28,375 nucleotides of DNA from Coraliomargarita sp965656715. GTDB taxonomy: Bacteria > Verrucomicrobiota > Verrucomicrobiia > Opitutales > Coraliomargaritaceae. Below are positions 1-9,900 of this stretch, in pieces. The notes under the pieces were generated by a model that saw only the letters and a list, made by a program, of their open reading frames with translations, ran no database searches and was not told the origin of the DNA. Both the position numbers and the translations under genes were made by a program. Numbering within the stretch: position 1 is the first letter of the stretch; each line of letters opens with the position of its first letter. The DNA is taken from assembly GCA_965656715.1 (NCBI GenBank), contig CBFHLR010000038.1:1-28375 (forward strand). Direction: 5' to 3'.

Positions 1-3000
1 TTCCCCTTCGATTTCTTGTTAGTTGAAGGAGCAGGAGTCACCTCGGACTTATTGCCCGCTTGGCGGGGCGTTACCTCCAAATTATATTGGGTTCTTTTCA
101 GAGGGGGTATGGTCGTTAAAACGTGGTGCGCGTATTCCGCAAAGTGACCGTTCACGTCTTTGGTGTAGGCTTCCAGAATGTTGCGTCCCTCGCCCTGCAC
201 ATCCCCACATTCGAAAAGCAGTGCGGCGACCAGAACCTCTTTGAACTTAAGGTTCAGTCCCTCTCCCCCCTCCTTGTCGAGCGCGTTCCGTTTGTACGTC
301 CCCCCTTTGGGAAGTTTACCGTCATAGTAGTCCAACACCTGTGCATGCCCTTTAAGTCCGCTTTTCTTGAGAAATTCAGCGATTGGTTTTGCCATAGATG
401 CGTCCTTGTTCATTCGCAGCGCCAGGCAAACTGCTTTGTAGTGCGACAAGGGGCTATCGATCGTCAATTGATCCAGCTTTTGCAGCAAGGGTTCGATCAC
501 CTCTGGTGTTTGCAAAAAACCCGCCGCTATAACCATACGATCCACCTCGCCAAAGGTGTTCGCATACTTGCGCTGGTTACTGTAATCCCAACCTTCTCCC
601 CAATTCGCAGCCTTCTTTACCGCTTCGATTAAGCTGTCTTTGCCGCTTACATCCCCAAGGATGGCCAGAATACGGGCAAAGTTCTGTTTGGTAGCGGGAT
701 TCGATGCTTGCGAGTACGCGTCCCGCAACAAAGGGATCGCCTGCTTTGGGTGGCTCAAGACCACAGCTAAGGCGAAATGGGTATCGTCGAATTCCGGCTT
801 CTGATGGACACCTATTGTAAGTGCGTTGAGTTGTTTGACCGCCTCAGCGATCACTTCCTGATCCACCGGGAACGAATCGGTATCTGTAAGCACCCGTTCT
901 TCCAGACAGCCGTATTTCACCAACTCCTTTTGAAGTGACTTCAGGTTGATCTCCCGGACCTTCCCCCCCGTTGTCAGCACGGCCATCGACGCCGCCATTC
1001 CGACCGCATACCCCTGGTTCTGCAGGTCAGGCTGCATGCGGGTCAGGGTCATGGCGTCACGCGTGGTACTGGTCCCGAGACCGGTCATGAGAATACCCTC
1101 CAGTCCCTTTGGGGTCACACTGCGGTACGGCAGATCGCAGGTAAAAACCGGCCCTTTCATGTCTTTCAGCAAAAACAGTTCGGTGTCCGGATGCGCCCCG
1201 GCATCGAAATTACTTCTGTGGTGGCTAATGGTATCCGGAAAGGTGCGTTTCGTCAGGATGTCTTCGGTAGTGAGAACATAGTCCCCTACCACGCGGCGCC
1301 GATCTCGGGACGGGATGAGTTGCGCCATGTCGTAGCCACTTGCATAGTTTTGACGGCCGGACAGTTTCAGATGCGCGCGATCGAACACGTCGCTGTCATG
1401 AACCATATACCGGGCAGGATTGTGTGTCGCGTCGCCAAGCTTGCGCACCGGATTATTGGTAATCTGCACCGATAAATCACCGCGCTTGGAAATACTGTAG
1501 CGGGTATCAGCACGGGCTGCAGCCGCGATATCCGCATTGCCAGTGGAATCAATCACCACATCCGCCAGCACGACGCCACGGCCAAACGGAGTCGCCACGA
1601 TGACGCCCGAGACCTTGTTTCCGTCCATCACCGCACCACAGCCAAAACTTGAGAACCACACCTCGGCTCCACTCTTGATCAGTTCACGCCGCAACCACTC
1701 CGATTTCGCTACCTGAACCCAGCTCTCTTTCGTTCCCAGGGCTTTGTCGACCTCGGCGGTATACCCAAACCGGAAACCATACCAATAGGTGGAGATCAAT
1801 CCGGCCGTACCAACTCCACCCAGCTCATTCATATACTCGATCGCCAGCGTTCTCGCACCGGAGCGGGCGGCACCCAAGGCGGCCGGAGCTCCAGAAGTTC
1901 CGCCTCCGACGACGACCACATCCCAACGCCCCAGAACCGGAAGGTCGTGATCCGATAACTCTATCTGAGGGCGATCACGGAAACGAAAACTGTTGGCGAT
2001 CTCAGAGGCGGCCAGTGTTCCTGTTTCACCGGAGGCTGGTAGGTGATCCAACCGTTGAGGCGAAGAAGTTTTTCGTGCAACAGAAGCCGCTTCAGTCCCA
2101 ACGCGCTGGCCAATGGGCGCAAATAGGCAGGGACTTTCTAAAAGCTTATGACGGGCGGCCGTGTCTTTAATTCCAGCGTACCCACTCAGCACGAACAGAT
2201 TATCCATGCCTTTGGGACGAAAATTGCCCAATGCATAGGGTTCCGCGCGGTCATCGCGTTCTGCGATAATCATCCGTTCCGGGAAAACCAACAAGCTTTC
2301 GGAGTGATCCGCCACACTGGGGTCATAAAGCTTTGATCGAACACGGTGTTCAGCTGAACTATGCGCACGAAACGTATCCGTCTTCAATTCGATGGTCGCG
2401 TCGTAGGTGAAGGCGGAGTATTCTTTGATGATCGGTTCGCGCTTCTTAAGCTGCCCATCGACTACCGGCCTGACTTTTGATCGAAATGTTACGCCCGGAA
2501 CCTGATGCCCCCGAACGGATTCGTCTCCCGCTTGCAGATGCTCACCAATCACAGTGAACTCGGCTGCTCTCTTTCCGGGCTCGAATGGAGTGAGTGTGCC
2601 GGAGCATTGCCGCACCAGCACCCCATGGGGAGTCGCATCGATCACCACCTTTGCGCGGATAGCTTGTCGTCCGCTGCGGTTCACCATGGTCAAGCCGCTG
2701 GGACGCCCCTGTTCATCCACCAGCAGTTCGGCGGGAAAGCTGCCGGTCAGGAACTGGACCCCTTGTTCCAGCAACACGCGATCCAACAGGGATTTCACCT
2801 GCAGCGGAGTCACCTGCCGTTTGTCCTTAAACAGCTGTTTCGTAATGTCCGTTTGCGGCTGTTCATCCGGGTCAAGCCACAGTTTCTGGTTCGCACAGAT
2901 ATCGTAGCCAAGATAACTGCGGGATTCAACGAGCAGGACCGAGGCACCGGCCTCTGCGGCGGCACAGGCCGCTTCCACTCCCGCCAGCGAACCGCCCGCG

Positions 3001-3128
3001 ACGACGACATCCACGTCGTAGGCCAAGGGCAGCGTTTTTTTCGATTCAACAACGCTACTCGCTGCTCCCACACACAGTGGCGCAAAGAGAACTGCTGCTG
3101 CAAAAATAAGATATCGGTATATTTCCAT
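1..3128 (-). CDS. Tandem-Rossmann FAD-dependent oxidoreductase, 3' end outside window (FAD protein 1)
   Basis: The frame is open from the ATG at 3128 to the left edge (1042 codons seen, no stop), so the C-terminus lies outside. After a short signal-like N-terminus (MEIYRYLIFAAAVLFAPL) comes a dinucleotide-binding motif, DVDVVVAGGSLAGVEAA, at about residue 30. A second, DVVVVGGGTSGAPAALG, lies near residue 400, so two FAD_oxidored-type Rossmann units are fused. The region from about 750 to 960 looks like alpha-helical HEAT-type repeats, and a Lys/Thr/Pro-rich tail follows. It is a clear paralogue of the protein at 6848-10000, with matching segments such as GVIVATPFGRGVVLA. The family is common near secreted carbohydrate-active genes in PVC bacteria, but its reaction is not established; a periplasmic or secreted redox enzyme is inference. 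The start lies 23 bases after the GH105-sulfatase stop, so it is probably last in that operon. Confidence 0.85.
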   Translation of the reverse strand, partial: MEIYRYLIFAAAVLFAPLCVGAASSVVESKKTLPLAYDVDVVVAGGSLAGVEAACAAAEAGASVLLVESRSYLGYDICANQKLWLDPDEQPQTDITKQLFKDKRQVTPLQVKSLLDRVLLEQGVQFLTGSFPAELLVDEQGRPSGLTMVNRSGRQAIRAKVVIDATPHGVLVRQCSGTLTPFEPGKRAAEFTVIGEHLQAGDESVRGHQVPGVTFRSKVRPVVDGQLKKREPIIKEYSAFTYDATIELKTDTFRAHSSAEHRVRSKLYDPSVADHSESLLVFPERMIIAERDDRAEPYALGNFRPKGMDNLFVLSGYAGIKDTAARHKLLESPCLFAPIGQRVGTEAASVARKTSSPQRLDHLPASGETGTLAASEIANSFRFRDRPQIELSDHDLPVLGRWDVVVVGGGTSGAPAALGAARSGARTLAIEYMNELGGVGTAGLISTYWYGFRFGYTAEVDKALGTKESWVQVAKSEWLRRELIKSGAEVWFSSFGCGAVMDGNKVSGVIVATPFGRGVVLADVVIDSTGNADIAAAARADTRYSISKRGDLSVQITNNPVRKLGDATHNPARYMVHDSDVFDRAHLKLSGRQNYASGYDMAQLIPSRDRRRVVGDYVLTTEDILTKRTFPDTISHHRSNFDAGAHPDTELFLLKDMKGPVFTCDLPYRSVTPKGLEGILMTGLGTSTTRDAMTLTRMQPDLQNQGYAVGMAASMAVLTTGGKVREINLKSLQKELVKYGCLEERVLTDTDSFPVDQEVIAEAVKQLNALTIGVHQKPEFDDTHFALAVVLSHPKQAIPLLRDAYSQASNPATKQNFARILAILGDVSGKDSLIEAVKKAANWGEGWDYSNQRKYANTFGEVDRMVIAAGFLQTPEVIEPLLQKLDQLTIDSPLSHYKAVCLALRMNKDASMAKPIAEFLKKSGLKGHAQVLDYYDGKLPKGGTYKRNALDKEGGEGLNLKFKEVLVAALLFECGDVQGEGRNILEAYTKDVNGHFAEYAHHVLTTIPPLKRTQYNLEVTPRQAGNKSEVTPAPSTNKKSKG

Positions 3129-3151
3129 ATGAACTTTCAATGTTTAAAGGT

Positions 3152-5638
3152 CTATTGCTTGACCGCTTCCTGCCAGGCCGTGAGCTCCGCCAAGAGCTCT
3201 TGCACCATTTCAGGCTGTGTCGCGCTAAGGTCCTTGCGTTCGCCGGGGTCCTCTTCGAGGTTGAATAGGAAGGTGCCACTCGGCACCTTCACTTTACTTA
3301 GGCGGGCCGACGGGTTAGATTTAGTGTTTAACAATTTCCATTTCCCTCTGCGAACAGCCTTTTGATGATTCGTATCCCAGTAGAGCACTCGATCATCCAA
3401 GTCCACTGCTTCGCCATTCAGAAGTGGGCTAAGGTTGATACCATCGACATTAGCAGGAACTTCGCTGCCGGTCATGGCGCAGATCGTCGGATGAAGATCC
3501 AACGAGCTAACCATCGCATCGGATTTTGTATTGGGTGCATGGATACCAGGATGCGAGATGAGCATTGGAACATGCAACCCGCCTTCAAAGCAAGTGTACT
3601 TGCCCCCTTTAAAGGGGCCATTATTGGCGTGTAGCGCGAGGCCGCCACCATTATCCCCCAAGAAAATGACGACCGTTTTATCCGCAATTCCAAGCGTCTC
3701 GAGTTGATCTAAAAGCAAACCGATTTCACGATCCAAATAATACAGGTGGCCCAGATAGTATTGGCGCCCTTCCGGGTGGTTCGGATAATCAAACTTTTCG
3801 CGCCACTTCATTTTGGGCTCATTAGTCTCCCCAAAATCAGGATATCGGCTTAATCCTTTTTCCTTTAGATAGGCCTCCGGGAGCTGATTGATGTAATGGT
3901 GCACTGCATTGAAGGACAGGAACAGATGAAAGGCTTCATCTTGATGCTCGCGCACGAAATCCCGACCTTTTTGACCAAAGAGTTCCGTCGTAAAGCCTTC
4001 AACATCCTGAAGTTCATCCTCAACATACATGGGCCCGGCACGATAGAGCTTTTTTTCACTCGCCCTGTTGTGAATTAAATAGTGCTTGGTGCCACCCGAA
4101 AAACCATAAAACGTGTCGTAGCCATGATTGAGCGGAAACCCTCTTTTGTTAGGAGCGTCATTTCCGCCATGATGAAATTTTCCCACATATCCCGTCTTGT
4201 AGCCCCGCGCTTTGAGTGTTTCAGCAATCGTTACATATTTGGGATCGTGAAGACCGGGACCTTGGTACCAGTGCTGACCTTGACGTTGCTGATAAGCTCC
4301 CGTTGCGACGGCAATTCTGGAAGCGTTGCAGATGGGTGCTGTCACATAGGCATTGGTGAAACGGATTCCGTTTTTGGCGATTCGGTCAATATTGGGAGTG
4401 TGCACATCATCAGCCAACCCGGTGCAGGACAAATCCGCATACCCCAGGTCATCCGCCATAATCAGGATGATGTTGGGCTTTTCTGCTTCTGATCGATCCT
4501 TCTTCGTTAACTTAATGATTTCCGAGGCAGCCAGCAGATACGGTCCAATGCCGTGTTGATCATGGGTGACCCGTGGACGGTGAAAATAGTAATTCACCTT
4601 CTCTGACATACCGGTGGCGACACACACGTCTTCCAATTGATTATTGTCGGTCAGTTTTGTCTGCAGGCCGTTCCATCCTTTTAATCCGGCGTCCCGAGCA
4701 GATGCCGGCAACCAGCCCTTGGCAGCGCCGCGCAACAGAGAATACGTAAACATGCCGGAGCAGGATGTTTCGCTGTAACTTTCCGGATGATCCAAAACTT
4801 GATGCCATAAGCCATCTGCATTCTGGCGGGCGATAATGCCGGACATCACCGTATTATACACCTCTAATAACTCAGCTCTTTGCGGGTGTTCGTCAGGAAC
4901 AAAATTGAGTAAGTCCGTAATGGCCATCACAAACCAGCCATTGCCTCTGCCCCAGTGAGGGGTGCGAACTTCAGGCTTTTCTTCGAGCCATAAGCAATGC
5001 AGCAGTTTCGTTTCCGGATTCCACAGATGCTTATAATAGCTCAGCGTTTCTTCGATGGCTTTCTCCAGATAATCCGCTTTGCCAAGTTGGCGGGACAAAC
5101 GCACCCAATACGGGCTGATCATGTACAAGTCATCGATTTGAATACCAATACAATCCCACTGCCGTTTATAGCGGGCCAGGCTGCCATCTGACACCTTATG
5201 TGTCGTATCCAGCAGATTTTGGTAATAACTGATCCCTCGGGCGATTTCCGGGTGGTCACTCGTTTCCTGTAATTCAACAAAGCTGGCCACCATACCGCTG
5301 TGCCAGAGCCCGGTTGGCTTCAGATAGCTTTTTTTGCTACGATCATTAATTTTCTGGTAGGCATCCAGATAGTAGCGGAGCTGCTGTTCTTTGTAGCTGC
5401 TGAAGTCCGGGCGCCCCAACCCGTCTCCCATCGCTTTGATCCCCTCTCCAATCATATAATTCTGGTACAACCAGTAATTATACCGCGTCGGATCCTGCTC
5501 CGTATCCAATGCCGTCTCTGCGATCACGGTTTCCACCATCTCAATGGCGGATTCCACGCTCAATACTTCAGTACTTTGAGCATACATCGCGAAGCTCGAT
5601 AACGAGCAGCAGATGAATCGTATCAAGTTCTTCATCAT
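3152..5638 (-). CDS. GH105-sulfatase (S1) fusion enzyme
   Basis: This is a bifunctional secreted enzyme of 828 aa. Residues 1-20 form a signal peptide ending MYA. Residues about 30-377 are a GH105/GH88-type (alpha/alpha)6 unsaturated glucuronyl hydrolase: GIQIDDLYM at 165-173 carries the likely catalytic Asp, followed by HWGRGNGW (228-235) and TSCSGMF (291-297). A linker of roughly ten residues leads into an S1 sulfatase from about residue 387. That part has NIILIMADDLGYADL for metal binding, C-N-A-S-R at 437-441 whose Cys437 would become formylglycine, then GKFHHGG, and FLGDNGG near the far metal ligands. The expected role is removal of the 4,5-unsaturated uronate from lyase products plus hydrolysis of a sulfate ester on the same oligosaccharide. 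The second ATG (5635) sits better behind the AAAGGA ribosome site than the first. The GH105 half is about 82% identical, without indels, to the neighbouring free-standing GH105. Confidence 0.9.
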   Translation of the reverse strand: MMKNLIRFICCSLSSFAMYAQSTEVLSVESAIEMVETVIAETALDTEQDPTRYNYWLYQNYMIGEGIKAMGDGLGRPDFSSYKEQQLRYYLDAYQKINDRSKKSYLKPTGLWHSGMVASFVELQETSDHPEIARGISYYQNLLDTTHKVSDGSLARYKRQWDCIGIQIDDLYMISPYWVRLSRQLGKADYLEKAIEETLSYYKHLWNPETKLLHCLWLEEKPEVRTPHWGRGNGWFVMAITDLLNFVPDEHPQRAELLEVYNTVMSGIIARQNADGLWHQVLDHPESYSETSCSGMFTYSLLRGAAKGWLPASARDAGLKGWNGLQTKLTDNNQLEDVCVATGMSEKVNYYFHRPRVTHDQHGIGPYLLAASEIIKLTKKDRSEAEKPNIILIMADDLGYADLSCTGLADDVHTPNIDRIAKNGIRFTNAYVTAPICNASRIAVATGAYQQRQGQHWYQGPGLHDPKYVTIAETLKARGYKTGYVGKFHHGGNDAPNKRGFPLNHGYDTFYGFSGGTKHYLIHNRASEKKLYRAGPMYVEDELQDVEGFTTELFGQKGRDFVREHQDEAFHLFLSFNAVHHYINQLPEAYLKEKGLSRYPDFGETNEPKMKWREKFDYPNHPEGRQYYLGHLYYLDREIGLLLDQLETLGIADKTVVIFLGDNGGGLALHANNGPFKGGKYTCFEGGLHVPMLISHPGIHAPNTKSDAMVSSLDLHPTICAMTGSEVPANVDGINLSPLLNGEAVDLDDRVLYWDTNHQKAVRRGKWKLLNTKSNPSARLSKVKVPSGTFLFNLEEDPGERKDLSATQPEMVQELLAELTAWQEAVKQ

Positions 5639-6916
5639 GTCCTTTAGATTTTTTGATTACTCGTTGCCTGCTTCTTCATTTTGGCATCCGGGTACGCCGA
5701 GCTTAATCACTTCCGAAGCAGCCAGCAGATACGGTCCGATGCCGTGTTGATCATGGGTGACGCGTGGACGTTTAAAAAAGTAATTCACGTCCTCTGACAT
5801 ATCAGTGCCTACGCACACGTCTTTGAGTTGATTGTTTTCGGTTAGCTTTGTCTGTAGGCCATCCCACCCTTTCAAGCCGGCGTCCCGAGCAGATGCCGGC
5901 AACCAGCCCTTGGCGGCGCCGCGCAACAGAGAGTAGGTAAACATGCCGGAGCAGGAGGTCTCGGTGTAACTTTCCGGGCGATCCAACACCTGATGCCATA
6001 AGCCATCGGCATTTTGGCGGGCCATCAGCCCGAGCATGACGTTATTATAAATCTTTAGAAGCTCCGCTCGTTTCGGATGGTTTGCGGGAACAAATCCGAG
6101 CAGATCCGTGATCGCCATCACGAACCAGCCATTCCCCCTGCCCCAGTGCGGGATACGAACTTCGGGCTTTTTTTCTAGCCATAGGCAATGCAACAGTTTC
6201 GTTTCGGGATTCCACAGGTGCTGATAATAGCTAAAGGTTTCTTCTATAGTTTGCTCAAGATACTCCGCCTTGCCAGCTTGACGAGACAAACGCGCCCAAT
6301 ACGAGCTGGCCATGTACAAGTCATCAATTTGAATCCCTTTGGATTTCCACCTACTTTTATAGCGGGCCAGGGTACCATCTGACACTTTATGCGTGGTATC
6401 CAACAAGTTCTGGTAGCCACTGATTCCGCGAGCAAGCTCCACACGGTCGCTCGTTTCCTGTAATTCAACGAAGACGGCAACCAAGCCACTCTGCCACAGA
6501 GCCTTTGGCTTGAGATACCAAGCCGTGGTGCGGTCTTTGATTTTCTGATGCGCATCGCAAAAGTACATGGCCTGCTGGTCTCGGTACGCGCTGAAGTCAG
6601 CGCGGCCTAAGGCTTCGCCCATGGCCTTGATCCCCTCACCAATCATATAATTCTGGTACATCCAGTAATTATACCGCGTCGGCTCCTGCTCCGTATCCAA
6701 TGCCGTCTCCGCGATCACGCTTTCCGCCATCTCAATGGCGGATTCCACGCTCAATACTTCAGTACTTTGAGCATACATCGCGACGCTCAATAACGAGCAG
6801 CAGATGAATCGTATCAAGTTCTTCATCATGTCCTTTAGATTTTTTGATTATTCGTTGCCTGCTTCTTCATTTTGGCATCCGGGTACGCCGAGCTTCATCA
6901 CTTCCGAGGCCGCCAG
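5639..6916 (-). repeat. Tandem duplication: repeated gene-end/spacer junction (87 nt copies at 5639-5725 and 6830-6916)
   Basis: The 87 bases at 5639-5725 and at 6830-6916 match at 83 positions. Each copy contains the last ~20 codons of the gene before it, its stop codon and the 18-base spacer, and is followed by the start of a GH105 gene. In copy 1 the gene before is the free-standing GH105; in copy 2 it is the FAD oxidoreductase. The duplicated unit is therefore [gene end + spacer + GH105 body]. The GH105 bodies have drifted to about 82% protein identity, but the junctions remain nearly identical. Confidence 0.85.
5657..6829 (-). CDS. GH105 unsaturated glucuronyl/rhamnogalacturonyl hydrolase
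   Basis: This 390-aa secreted GH105 family protein (YteR-like) has a normal family length. Its signal peptide ends near residue 20 (AMYA). GIQIDDLYM at 165-173 holds the presumed catalytic Asp pair, HWGRGNGW is at 228-235, DGLWHQ at 275-280 and TSCSGMF at 291-297. The expected reaction is hydrolysis of the beta-linked 4-deoxy-4,5-unsaturated uronic acid at the non-reducing end of lyase products. Compared with the GH105 half of the downstream fusion, 308 of 377 residues are identical by hand count with no gap. The last residues, KLGVPGCQNEEAGNE, are not from the fusion; they match the C-terminus of the upstream FAD protein, as does the 18-base spacer that follows. Paralogue divergence suggests the two GH105 copies now differ in substrate. 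Confidence 0.93.
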   Translation of the reverse strand: MMKNLIRFICCSLLSVAMYAQSTEVLSVESAIEMAESVIAETALDTEQEPTRYNYWMYQNYMIGEGIKAMGEALGRADFSAYRDQQAMYFCDAHQKIKDRTTAWYLKPKALWQSGLVAVFVELQETSDRVELARGISGYQNLLDTTHKVSDGTLARYKSRWKSKGIQIDDLYMASSYWARLSRQAGKAEYLEQTIEETFSYYQHLWNPETKLLHCLWLEKKPEVRIPHWGRGNGWFVMAITDLLGFVPANHPKRAELLKIYNNVMLGLMARQNADGLWHQVLDRPESYTETSCSGMFTYSLLRGAAKGWLPASARDAGLKGWDGLQTKLTENNQLKDVCVGTDMSEDVNYFFKRPRVTHDQHGIGPYLLAASEVIKLGVPGCQNEEAGNE

Positions 6917-9900
6917 AACAGCTCGAGCATGCGTCGCGTAATGTCCACGCATATCATGACTATAAGCCTCCAGTGTCTTTTTGCCGATACCCTCGTAGTC
7001 GCCACAGCGATACAGGGATCGGGCCAGAATCAGCTCCCTGAGCGAAACTTCGCGGGTGGTACAATCATAATTACTGTTCGGCGTGCGTTCACGAACGTCA
7101 TTAATTTCAAGGTAAGCATTCCCTGCGGTTCCGGGAAGCTTCAGGAGCTGCGCCNNNNNNNNNNNNNNNNNNNNNNNNNNNNNNNNNNNNNNNNNNNNNN
7201 NNNNNNNNNNNNNNNNNNNNNNNNNNNNNNNNNNNNNNNNNNNNNNNNNNNNAAGGGTTTCCGCCGCATCGGGATCCCGGAGATTTTCAAATGCGACCGC
7301 AATGGCCCTGAAATGCGACAACTCGCTGTTTCCATCGAGTTTCCCGGCCTGTTCGATGAGCACCGGCACGGCCCGTTTATCCCCGGTACGCCCGAGCGCA
7401 ATGATGAGGTTATCGAGCGGACTCGTCGTCGGACCATAGTTCCCACAGCCCTTGAATCGCCAGCCCTCATCCCACTGACTCGTGCTGACGGCATCCAGCA
7501 GGCTCTCCACCCCCGTGTCATCATACAGCAAGCCAAGCACATGCGCGTAGCGCAGTTTGACTTCCTCCTGATCCGATGCCCGATAGGCCTCGCGCATCAG
7601 GGGTATCGCCATCTCCGGCTGCGTCAGGATTTGTGCAATGCCCGAATAGTCGCGCCCCAGACGTTTCACCGCATCCTGAATGACCTCCGCACTCAGAGGG
7701 TAACTGTCTTGGGCCCCGATAAAGGATTCCGGGATCGTTCCGATATCCACCAGGTGGCCTTGTAACTCCTTAATATCAATGTTCCGAACCGTCGTCATCT
7801 CCCGTGCTGCCATGGCGGAGGCATAGCCCGCCGCATAACTGTGGTTCTCGATATCACGTTGCATACGGATCACCGGCATGGCGTCACCGTGCCCGCTAAT
7901 TCCCAGCCCCGTAACCAGAATGCCATCGTAGCCCTTGGGCAATAAGGCTCGATACGGAATATTTCCCTTCAGCTCCTCCCGTTCCTGGCGATACACCATA
8001 AATAAGTCGTGACTTGAAAAGCCGTGGTTATCGAAGTCACTCGAAGCGACGGTGATCACATCCGGGAAAACACGTTGATTGAGAATGTCCATTGGCGTGA
8101 TCAGAACATCTCCATAGATGCGCCGCCGGGCCCGTGAATCGATCAACTGTCCCAGGTCATACTGGTTCTGAAACTTCTTCTTGGCCACCACGTGGATACG
8201 CCACATGTCCATGACGTCGTCATCATGCGCAAAGGTCCAATCCGAGTTTAACATGTTCTCCCCCGGGTGCCAGGGTGGCAAGCCAGTGCCTTGCACCGAA
8301 ACATGCTCATGGTCGATCATTTGCGTTTCCAGCCCGGCACAATGCGGGATCACCGAATTCCCGGTTGAGTCAATGACGGTATTGGCCAGAATGACACCAC
8401 GCCCATCCGGTGTGGCCACCACCACACCCGTGAAGCGATCGTCTTGCACGACCGAGCCCACGCCCAGGCTCAGATACCAGATTTCACCACCGGCGTTGTT
8501 GATCTGGTTGCGCAACCACTCCATCTTCGTTTCGATGTCAAAGAAAATGCTCTTGGGAAATTTCTCATCACTCAAAGCCGTGATTTCCCGTTCGACCTCC
8601 GCATTGAAGCCGGCTTTGTTGCCATGATAGTAGATGGCGATCCGGCCGAGGGTTCCCACCCCTCCCAGTCCGTGCAAATGCTCAATCACCAGCGTGCGGG
8701 CACCGGCTCGGGAGGCACCAATTCCAGCTGCGGCACCTCCCGTGCCTCCACCCACCACGACGGTGTCGTAACGGCCCAGCACCGGCAGCGCCCGGGCGGG
8801 ACTGCGGACGGCACCTTCAGAGGGTTTCCATCTCAAGCCCGTGAGAACGTCGCCGACCTCCGCCTCAATCGAGGCCTGCCCGCCGTGTCCGGCAACCACA
8901 AGATCCTCTGCAGCTGCCAAGGATCGCGACATCGCGATTCCGGCAATCTGTTGCCCGACGTTTTGCCCCCACTGCAGACTGTGCAGAGGCCGAAGCAGCT
9001 GTGTAGCGGTTTCGCGCGACACTTCGGCACAGCCGCCGAGAACGTAGAGATGATTCATATCCTCAGGCGTGATTGCCGAGAGCGGGATGTTTTGAGCCCC
9101 CGCCCATGCACCCTTATCGGCGCTACGCGAACGCACAGGATCCGGCGGAACCTGAAACAGCTTTTCCGAATAGGTCGCCTGACCAAACTGGTAGCTTTGA
9201 TCGCGGGCGATCTGATCCGCACGCACAAAGGAAGCCCAGGAGCTATCCTTCATCGAGATCTCCATTTCGTATTCATAAACCGGATACGACATTAGGTGCT
9301 TTTTTTTCTTCTTAGTAGCCGGCACCATAACGGAATATTTAAATCCTAGATCCTTCGCCCCGGGGTTGGAGTCGCCTCCGACAACAATCCGCTTGAACGA
9401 TTGCGGGCCTGATGGATATGGCATGAACTCCGCGCCGGCAATTCGTGCGGCGGAAGCCCGGTCCGTCGCATCCACAATGAGCTTTCCACGTATCGCCTGA
9501 CGCCCCGATCGATTCGCAACCACCACGCCTGCCAGTTCACCCGACGGATCATGCAGGACTTCAGTTACATAGCTGCCATAGAGATAATCCACCCCGGCAT
9601 TCAGCAAGGCCTCATCCAGTTTCCGCTTAACGTCCATAGGCCTAACAATTCGATAGCCATTCTCTGTCAGCCTGGCACCGGAAGCATCCCCGTAGATGGC
9701 CTGCCCCAGCTCGGTCTTTGGTTGACTATCCGGCTGGACCCACAGTCGCTGAGCGGCACAAACATCCTCCCCCAGGTAGGGGCGGTCCGTAATCAGGAAG
9801 ACCTTTGCACCTGCCTGAGCAGCAGCTTCAGCAGCCGCCACGCCACGCAATGTTCCGCCGACAACGATCACATCCACATCATACGACAAGGGAATCATCC

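Noticed and set aside
2505..3365. Plus-strand open frame of 286 codons
   Set aside because: It lies opposite the FAD oxidoreductase start and the end of the GH105-sulfatase; its residues have no domain pattern and the minus-strand genes are clearly real.
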